A program made the position numbers and the translations under genes. Source: Rhizophagus irregularis (Eukaryota; Glomeromycota; Glomeromycetes; Glomerales; Glomeraceae). From it: DNA of 64,000 bases. Below, piece by piece: positions 56,066 to 64,000 of this stretch; the first letter of the stretch is position 1, and each line of letters begins with the position of its first letter. The notes beneath the pieces were generated by a model. The model saw nothing but the letters and a program-made list of their open reading frames with translations. It ran no database searches and had not been told where the DNA came from. The stretch covers positions 124,001 through 188,000 of the forward strand of contig NC_089457.1 of the NCBI RefSeq assembly GCF_026210795.1, read 5' to 3'.

Positions 56066-57551
56066 TGAATTGAATATTTATAGTGCTGCAGTACCAGATC
56101 GCATGCATCATTGCGATCTTGGTTTATTCAATTATCAAGTTAATTTTGCTAGAAATTATATTCAATTATATTGTAGGAAAGATGGAATTAATGAATTTGA
56201 TAAACATTTGGCAAAGATCCCACGTTTTCCCGAGCTAAAGATTTTTAAGAGTGGTCTTGGTAATATTGCACGTTTTACAGCAGCAGAATTTCGAAATATG
56301 ATGAAACAATTGGTCTTTGTTATTGATGGTCTAATTGTTGCAAAACGCAAATCAAATTTAAGTTTATTTCAAGCAAAACAACATGATTCTAAGCTTGTAG
56401 ATTTATTTGTATTCTGGAATAGAATGTATATTTTTAGCCGTAAGGATACTTTTACAGATTCAGAACTTGATAACTTTCAGGTACATTATAAAATTTTAAA
56501 ATATATAATTATAAGTATTTTATTAATATTCTTTGATCTATTATTTTAGAAAATGATTATTGATTGGGCAAATAAATTTATTAATTTATTTACACCAATT
56601 GCAGATACTGAAATGAAATACCCAAAACTACACAATTGGCAACATCACATTATTGATGCTATACGAAACTATGGTACAATTAATGGTTTCACGACTGAAA
56701 CTTATGAGTCGTTACATAAATTTTATATTAAAGCTCCATATAGAATGTCCAATCGGCGGGATGCAACTTCACAAATAATTAATTTGGTATAGTTCAATTA
56801 TCATACCGTAACTATTAATTTATTATATAAAATTAATCAATCATTTATATCATATTAGGTGCGACATGATAGTATTTTAAATTATCTCTAAAAAATAACA
56901 TCTCCACCTTCAATCAAGAAACATCGTCAAATTAAAACATTAGGTGGAATTGAGGGCAGCTTTACATTAGATACCTTTAATGACTTTGTTGATGAATATA
57001 GAACTACTCACTTTTTAGCATTAGAAGCTGAAAAAGCATTTGAAGTATTAATTGACTCATTAAATCAATATTTTGATCTTATCGAAAATATTACTGATAA
57101 AGATGTTGAAGCAACAATTATTAAGTGGTATACTAGTGCATTTATTAGAGAAGTTGATACTATACGAGCTAAAAGCAATTATTACAATGCACCTGCTTTT
57201 AGTGATATTGCAATTAATATGAACGAAGAGGAGGCTGAAAAATATAATACAATTGATGGAGTATGTTTTGCAAAGGTAAAAATAAGAATTATTATTTTGC
57301 ATATTTTTATTTAGATTTTAATGTTATTTGGATTAAAAATTCCCGGTCATAATGAACAAGAATTGGCATTAGTTCATTGGTATGATTTTAAATACAATGA
57401 CTTACACCGCTTATTTAAATATGATTGTCCATACGTAAAACATATTCCAATGTTTACTGTTATAGCAATTGAATCTATTATTGAACCTGTTCACATTATT
57501 CCATGTTTCAATAAAACAAATGAATATTTTGTAAATTATTTTATTTTTTAA
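56066..57551 (+). pseudogene. Plavaka-like (CMC) transposase, 3' half
   Basis: Exons 56066-56480, 56550-56786, 56859-57275 and 57315-57551 join in phase. The diagnostic block NIYSAAVPDRMHHCDLGLFN opens it (catalytic-region D-x-MHH-DLG type), followed by FTAAEFRNMMKQLVFVIDGL, YPKLHNWQHHIIDAIRNYG, FTTETYESLHKFYIKAPYR and a C-terminal domain ending VHIIPCFNKTNEYFVNYFIF. One TAA at 56889-56891 (NYL-stop-KITSPPS) is the only defect in this half. With the 5' half it gives a nearly complete gene, whose stops and the 3.3-kb insertion at 52714-56065 make it inactive. Confidence 0.65.
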
Positions 57552-59067
57552 ATATAGTTCATCTATTTTTTGAGATTACACACGTCAAATGACCAAAAAT
57601 AGGCAAAAAAATGGTACAAATCGCATAAACTATTCGCAAATTTGTATAAACTATTTACAAATAGTATAAGTTAATTCGTAAATAGCCAAAAACAGCCAAA
57701 AATAGCCAAAAATAGCCACTGCTTTTTGCGCCATTTTTTTTGCTGATTTTTAGCATTTCGACCTGTGTTAGTTAGGTACTGTATATTTTTCTTTTTTGTA
57801 TTTGTTTCTTGTGTTTTATTTTCTTACTAACTTATTTTATTTCTTTTATTCTTTAACTTTATGGGTTTTGTTCTTTATGGAATTATGGTTTTCATCCTTT
57901 TGACCTTTTAAATTATTTTCATTCTACCTTTTTTATTTTTGTTCTTGATCACCTTTCTATATATTTTCTTCCTTTTCGTTCTCTTTTCTTTTTTTTGTTC
58001 CAATTTTTCCTCTTTCGTTTCCTTTTTGTTTTTACTTTCTCATTTTATTTGGTATTTCTTTCTAGATTTAAAGACACGTCTAATATTAAGTTTGAAGAAA
58101 ATAGAATTTCGTCCTTTTCATTCTTTAACCTTGGCATTTCGTTATTTTTATTCTTTTACTTGTTATTTTCATTCTTATCTTTGATGTTTTGCCCCTTTCA
58201 TCTTTTTAACTTTGAAATTTCATTATTTTCATACTTAACATTGCAGTTTTTATCTTTTTATCTTTAATATCAGGGGTTTTGTTTCTTTGTAAAATGTGAC
58301 ACGTATTGAAAGAATTAATTAATAAACGAAATTACTTTGGATTGCTATATTGTTTGTTTTAATTAATGCTTTAATTTTATTTTTTAAAAATATTTTTTAT
58401 AAAAAAAAAGTGGGATTTTTTTATCGAAGTTAAAAAAAAATTAGTCAATTAGAGTTTAACCAATTAAAATTGAATTTTAAGAGAGGGTGAGTAATATCCC
58501 AGTTAGCACTTGTAATTTGTTTTTAAACGTAAAAAAAAAAATTGAAATGTGCGTAAAACAAGATATTAAACAGTGCATTAAACTATGCTAAATGATCAGT
58601 GCGCAGTTTTAGCTAATGATCATTGCACAAAATAATCAGTGTGTTGTTTATTGCTGATTGGCGATGATCATTGCAATGATTAACATATTGAATTTTACAG
58701 TGTTTTTTCAATGCATTGTTTTATACCGATCTAATTTACTGATGTTTGTATGTATAAAGATAAGAAATTAAGTAAAACAAATATAGTAAAATGTAATATA
58801 AGATTAGAAGATGAAATGCTAATAAATCAAAAAGCATATTGGTTACTTTTATTCTTAATTTTAATTTTATTGGTAATATAATATCTAATGTTTGATTGGA
58901 TTGGCCTGAAGCTGAAAGTATCATTTATAGAATATTCATGATTATTATGTAGTCCAAATATATTCTAATAAAATGGTACGTAATTCAACATTTAAAAAAA
59001 AAAAAAAAAAAAATCAAAAAGCATATAGAGAAAGTACAGAAAATAGAGAAATAATAAAAAGAGAAAT
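57552..59067. other. Pyrimidine-rich and AT-rich spacer, no gene
   Basis: 57780-58290 is a strongly T-rich, C-containing strand like the core of the MULE-type element at 13753; the open frames at 57939-58267 come from it. 58530-58720 has repeated GATCATTGCA and CAGTG(C/T) words in both orientations. A poly-A run of 20 lies at 58992-59011. Confidence 0.5.
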
Positions 59068-59970
59068 ACCGTATTTTGCGGGCCACAGTACCCCCTATGC
59101 ACAGTACCCTACACAAAAATTTTGTCAGATTTTTTAAATACCCAAATATTTCGCACGGAGACATTCAATTTTTAACCTCCAAAATTTATAAAATATCCGG
59201 GGTACAACACAAGAAAAAAAAACATATACACTGTATAATATCCGGGTATTTATTATCAACTTTATTTATTATATATGATATTACAATATGCAATACATTG
59301 TTAAAATCCTTCAATATAGAACATTATTCTTCATCAGAAGTTAGTTCTTGATTTTGATTTCCATCTTCTCCGCTACTATTATTACCACCATTGTTTTCTT
59401 TACTCTTACCTTTATCTGTTTCAATTTCCCATTCATTTTCATAATCATTTTCTTCGGTATATTCATTTTCTTCATCATCTGAATTATTTATATCTACCTC
59501 ATCATCATCCTTCGGCATGCCTAGTAACTTATCATAATCAAATAAGTCATTATCTTCTGAACCATCGGTATTTGTTGAAACTCCACAACATTTGAAAGAC
59601 CTTTTAATAAGATCTTTGTCAACATCATCCCATGATTCCTTGACCCATGTTGCAACTGTTGAATAGGAAGGTCTTTTAATCCTTCCAGCTGGAGTAAGAG
59701 CATGAATGGTAGAAGACATCCAATCATTATATCGTTCTTTAACCTGCAAATTATAAATAAATGTTAACAAAAATCAAAGAATTTATAAATAAAACATGCT
59801 AAATTGCTAACAATAAAAAATTTTAAAGAATTATATACAATTTTTACCTTAGCTTTAAAGCTTTTGTTAATTGCAACGTCTAATAGTTGCAATTTAGATG
59901 TGCAACCACCTGGAATTACGGCAATATTTGTATTTTTTTCTACCAACCAATTTTTAACAGAACTTACAAT
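59068..59970 (-). pseudogene. pogo-like (DDE_1) transposase, C-terminal part
   Basis: Two exons in minus reading. The first (about 59968-59852) gives IVSSVKNWLVEKNTNIAVIP and GGCTSKLQLLDVAINKSFK; after an intron (about 59850-59744) comes VKERYNDWMSSTIHALTPAG, IKRPSYSTVATWVKESWDDV, LIKRSFKCCGVSTNTDGSED and an acidic tail ending at 59324. The IPGG-TS-LQ-LDV-(N)K-F block is the conserved end of the DDE_1 domain of pogo/Tigger transposases. The 5' part is absent because a PIF/Harbinger element sits at 59971. 59068-59120 with repeated CACAGTACCC words may be the element's own terminal region. Confidence 0.7.
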
Positions 59971-60321
59971 GGGGGTCTTCACAAAATTCGTGATTAAGAT
60001 TATGATTGAGATTAGAGGTTAATCTGGTTTCACAAAAAACGTGATTGAGATTAAGCTTAATCTCAAGCTGATCGTGATTGAAATTTTATATGAAATTTCA
60101 ATCTTACTCATCAAGTAAGATTAGAATAAGATTAGCATTAACTTCGTTAACCTGGCAAATTTTCTTGAATTTTTTTTTTCAATTTAAAAAATGTATGCAT
60201 ATTTTTTATTTAAATACTTTTGAACGCGAAACTATCGCAAAACGCGAACTTTTTTTTGTCATTTTCCTTAAACCGTTTTCTTTTAAACACTAAAAGTTTG
60301 TGATCTTTTTAATAAAAAAAA

Positions 60322-61568
60322 ATGGAATCTACCCATGAAAATAAAAAAGATAAAAATACTGAGAAACCTATTAAAGCTTCAAGAGTCAGATGGACTGAAC
60401 CTGCTATTAAAGCTTTATTGTCTTTTCTTCTTGAACATAAAGAAAAGCTTGAAGATTTAAAGTATAAACGTGGTGCTACATCTAATCCAGAAAGTGTTCA
60501 ATTGTGAAAAGATGCTGAAGCTTTTTTTGACTTTTGAATTTGAACAATCTTATAGTGTTGTTCAAATTGCTAACAAGTGGAAGAATTTAGTAGATAATTA
60601 TAAGGTTTTTATTTAAAATTACATTTTCTTTACTTATTATTTAAATTTATTAATAAATTTTTTTTTATTTAAGTCGCAACTTGCAGCTTCAAAAAAAAGT
60701 GGTGGACCTCCCATTGTTATTCAATATAAAGAAGAGATTGAGGCAATTTTGAATAAGGATAGGCCTACATTAAATCCAAAATCTTGTATTGATTCTTAAA
60801 CCGTACTTACCAAGAATAGAAAATTTTGATCTTGCGCAAGAAGATTTTGAAGACAATAACAAGACAGAAATTACATATGAATTCCCTAAAATTGGTAGAA
60901 AATATACAAATAAACGTGAAAATAAAGAAGTTGATGTTAATGTAGATAATCAAAGCAGAAAAAAATCCAAAAATCATGGAGCTATTTTGGAAAATACTAT
61001 TTAAAAATGGATGGAGCAACAAGAAATTAGGCAAATAGAATTTGACAAAAGAAGAGAAGAAAAAGAAAAAAGAGATCAAAGGGAAAGGTCAGAATTGCTT
61101 ACAATGAAACATCAATCAGATATGATGTTATTTGGTTTATTAAATAATATTACAGAATGTTTGAGTTCTTTTCAAGGAAATTCAAATAATCAATCAGAAA
61201 AAAATTTACAAGGTATTTATTATTAATTCCAATGGTAATATTAAGTTTATTTATATGTCACGTTCAAATTCAAATGTTTGTGTTGCGTTCAAATCTTGAT
61301 TTTTGCGTCACATTTAAATTTTGATTTTTGCGTCATGTACAAATTCAAATTTTTATTTTACGATCAAAATCTGATTTTTTATATTAAATTCAATTCTAAT
61401 TTTAATTTAATTAATTTAATTTTAATTCAATTTATAGATGATTTGCCTCAATTTTCTTCAAATTTCATGTACTTGCAAAGAAATTTACAAACATCTTTAC
61501 CATCTTTTGCACAATTGGATGATTCTGAATATAAAAATGATAGAAATGATAGCTCACGCACCCAATAA
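60322..61568 (+). pseudogene. Harbinger Myb/SANT-like accessory gene, broken
   Basis: Starts MESTHENKKDKNTEKPIKAS, then the trihelix/SANT-like domain RVRWTEPAIKALLSFLLEHK with EQSYSVVQIANKWKNLVDNY, then an intron (about 60605-60673), SQLAASKKSGGPPIVIQYKE, NFDLAQEDFEDNNKTEITYE, a basic helix QQEIRQIEFDKRREEKEKRD, and after an intron at 61213-61437 a last exon DDLPQFSSNFMYLQRNL to TAA at 61566. In Harbinger elements this protein binds DNA and helps to import the transposase. TGA after ESVQL (60505-60507), frame changes near 60530 and 60795 and a TAA near 61002 break it. The second intron carries a 28-bp tandem repeat (GCGTCA-ATT-AAATT-TGATTTTT). Confidence 0.7.
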
Positions 61569-61652
61569 TAAATAATGTAATTCTTTTAAATGTTTTATGA
61601 AATAAATTGGAAAATATATGTTTGTAATTTTTTTAATTCATTGATTTATTAC

Positions 61653-62909
61653 TTAATTATCAATTGTATTTAAATATCTCCTCTGATGATTATTCCATAA
61701 TAAATCACATATTGCATTTCTTATAGCATTACCTTCTGATGTTTCATTAACATTTGTTTCACTATTTACATCAGTTCCTGTATCATGATATTGTTCTTCT
61801 GGTGGTAAAAAATTGCGTCTTTCTTCACAAATATTATGGAGTATACAACAAGTAGTTATGATATGTAGTATTATTTCAAATGAAACTTTTAAACTATGAA
61901 GAAGACATCTCCATCTACCCTTTAATAAACCAAAAGCTTGTTCTACTTTGATTCTTGTTTGTGAATGTTTACGATTGAAATATGTTTGTTTTTGAATTAA
62001 TCCTCTACCTATATCTTTATAAGGAACTATTAACCAACTAAGATTCGGATATCCTCCATCACCTAATATGTATTTATTATTAAAAGTTGTTACTAAATTA
62101 TTAAACTTATTATATAGATTAGAATTTACTAAAATTCTACTATCATGTGTAGAACCTGGCCAACCAATACATATATCTAAAAAACTTTTTTTATGGTCAA
62201 CCACTGCTTGTAAAACAATTGAATAAAATCCTTTTCTATTAAAATAATCTACAGGAAATAGATGAGGTGCTTTAATTGGTATATGACTACCATCAATAGC
62301 TCCAATAACATTAGGAATTCTTCCTGTACCTTTGAATCCATTTGTAATTTCATTAATTTCTGATTCTGTATTTGGAAAAACAATTTTTTCTGCTAGAAAT
62401 TTTGTAACTATTACATTAATAAAATCTCTTAATGCATAACTAAAAGTTGATTCTCCCATTCCAAACCTATTACCTATAGACCTAAAACATTCTCCAGTAG
62501 CAAGAAACCATAATGATGTACCAACCTTTTGTTCCCATACAAGTCCAACTATACCAGGTCCTGTAATTTCTCTTCTTAAATGTGGTATTATTTCACAGTA
62601 TAACCATTCAAATGTAGACCTGGTTAACCTAAAATGTCTTTTAAATTCAAAATCTTGCATATTTAAACATATTTCATTAAACCAATACTGAGATATTGAT
62701 CTATTTAATCTTCTTAAATTGATTCACTCATTAATTTCTATTCTATTAAGTTGTAAATATAGCAAGTTTAAAGGTAAAATGTTAAAATTTTCTTCCTCTT
62801 CTTCTTGTTCAGTTTGATAAGTAGCAATTAAATTTTCTTCAAATTCATTATATTTAATAAGTATAATAATTATTAATATACAAATTGAAATTTGGAATTC
62901 CCTGTTCAT
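61653..62909 (-). pseudogene. Harbinger DDE transposase (DDE_Tnp_4) with one TGA
   Basis: One frame of 418 codons from ATG at 62909 with a single TGA at 62726-62724. Numbering from the internal Met at 62660, the catalytic triad is in place: D123 in GAIDGSHIP, D173 in GWPGSTHDSRI and E240 in VEQAFGLLKGRW, with the helix-turn-helix-like FGMGESTFSYAL before it and HSLKVSFEIILHIITTCCIL near the end. An ATG 22 codons after the stop could start a 335-residue protein that keeps the whole DDE domain, so activity is not excluded. It is tail to tail with the Myb-like gene, 84 bp apart. Confidence 0.88.
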
Positions 62910-63121
62910 TACTGAGAAAATAATATGTAATATAAAAATTTATGTAAAATTTTAAAAGAAAGTACGAAAAAAAAAATTTTTAAAGCATAACGGTAAATCA
63001 TTAATCTAATGTAACACAAAAATTTGTGAATCAAGATTGAAACGTTAATCTCAATTTCAAGCTGATCTCAATCCCAATCTCAATCCCAATCTCAATCACG
63101 GGTTTTGTGAAGACCCCCAAT

Positions 63122-63562
63122 ATATTTAAAATTGAATTTAATAAAATATATTAATTAATAAATATATTTTATAAATTATATATGTTATAATAAAAATTTA
63201 ATTAGGTTAGAAGATTGATTTGCTTATTTTTATATAATTTTTAAGGTTAGATATCAACAATGCTTAGCGATTATAGTAAAAACCTATGCTTAGAGCTACT
63301 AATAAAAAATATTTTTGGAACCTTACCTATATAAGTATTTTCTGGGGTCCTGCATAATGCGTAATGTTTGATTAAATAATTTAATAAATTGACTATAAAT
63401 CATATATGTCAAAATTTGGCCAATTTTTAATAATTTCTGAAATTTGGCTGAAATGTATAACAGATCAGCTGATTTGTTACATGGTCAAAAGTTTTTATTT
63501 CGACCAGTGATTGTATTATCATTAATTTCTTGATAGTCATCCAGTTCTTCTGAATAAGTATC
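63122..63562. other. AT-rich spacer, no gene
   Basis: Contains an isolated end TTTCTGGGGTCC (63341-63352) related to the MITE at 39304. No coding frame is supported. Confidence 0.4.
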
Positions 63563-63564
63563 TA

Positions 63565-64000
63565 CAGTCAAACTTCGATATACCGATATTCTATATACCG
63601 ATAATTGCTTTTAACGATAAATTTTTATTGTCCCATTTCACAATTAATAAAAAAACCTCAATATATCATATTATATATAAATTCGCGTTGTAACATATAA
63701 CGATACAAGTTCTTTGTCCCTTTATAGTAACGAATAGTAACATTGTATCGATATTTAGGTTACACATTCACGTGCACTTATCTTTTTTTGCTCTTTAGAT
63801 GCATGCAACATTTCGGTATCTATGAAATATCATTCTTGAAATAATGCATTTAATGAAAGTATCAAAAATTCATTACAACCAAAGAAAAGAGATGTTTTAA
63901 CGCACGCGCAAAAGCGTCAACTCTGTTAGATTCTCAGAAGACACCACGGCTTACTTAACAAGAACTTGCAGCCATATACCAAATCAAGCAAAACACTGTG
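63565..64000 (+). mobile_element. Left end of a pogo-like element with broken transposase start
   Basis: TA (63563-63564) then CAGTCAAACTTCGATATACC, followed by repeated TATACCGAT, a pogo/Tigger-type terminal region. From about 63852 the plus strand reads ESIKNSLQPKKRDVLTHAQK then RQLC before TAG at 63928-63930; one frame over it continues SQKTPRLT-stop-QELAAIYQIKQNTV to the window edge. This is the expected N-terminal psq/CENP-B-like helix-turn-helix (K-R-LT-AQK-LC ... T-QELA). At least two lesions in 60 codons make this copy unlikely to work. The right end lies outside the window. Confidence 0.7.

Larger units (their letters stand above)
59971..63118. mobile_element. PIF/Harbinger transposon, nearly complete, 3148 bp
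   Basis: Terminal inverted repeats GGGGGTCTTCACAAAATTCG and GGGGGTCTTCACAAAACCCG, followed by inverted GTGATTGAGATT words. Flanked by AAT on both sides (59968-59970, 63119-63121), a 3-base duplication as for this superfamily. It carries the two genes expected of Harbinger elements, a DDE transposase (61653-62909, minus) and a Myb/SANT-like protein (60322-61568, plus), arranged tail to tail. Confidence 0.92.

Noticed and set aside
57939-58267. Two overlapping Phe/Leu/Ser-rich frames
   Set aside because: By-product of a pyrimidine-rich strand; they overlap in two frames.

Overview
The window looks like nuclear DNA of a very AT-rich, transposon-laden fungus. Short GT-AG introns, a split alternative NADH dehydrogenase gene, a NELF-A-like and an Hrp1-like gene, and many decayed transposon families that I associate with Rhizophagus/Glomeromycotina suggest an arbuscular mycorrhizal fungus. 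The organism call is inference; no ribosomal or mitochondrial marker is present.

Layout. 1-717 is the 3' end of an alternative NADH:ubiquinone oxidoreductase gene. 0.9-6.4 kb is AT-rich spacer with small inverted-repeat elements, perfect palindromes and a broken primase-like fragment. 6.6-13.6 kb holds an orphan zinc-finger ORF, a six-exon transposase-like gene on the minus strand with one internal stop, an 80-bp tandem array, and a 5'-truncated CACTA/TNP2-like transposase followed by subterminal repeats. 13.7-15.7 kb is a foldback element with a MULE-type insertion in each arm, both with 9-bp target duplications. 17.9-25.5 kb is the only host-gene block: three intron-rich minus-strand genes (NELF-A-like, an unknown 209-residue protein, an Hrp1-like two-RRM protein).

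From 26 kb to the end the window is nested mobile DNA: two Ty3-like gag/protease remnants (33.4-40.4 and 47.6-48.7 kb), a 4.7-kb composite element with about 1-kb coding inverted arms (41.8-46.5 kb), a divergent pair made of an unknown eight-exon gene and a Plavaka-like transposase (49.1-57.6 kb), a pogo-like transposase 3' end cut by a 3.15-kb PIF/Harbinger element (59.1-63.1 kb), and the left end of a further pogo-like element that runs off the window. hAT-type MITEs with exact 8-bp duplications are scattered through this, and the inserted sites allow relative dating.

The most unusual structure is a family of tandem arrays (about 37.4-39.3, 41.0-41.5, 46.5-47.5 and 53.2-54.8 kb) in which exon-like pieces of about 30-40 nt alternate with intron-like spacers. 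Many spacers carry a donor-like GTAAG, a polypyrimidine-AG acceptor, and a small hairpin whose loop region reads TACTAAC or TACTAAT, the classic branch-point sequence.
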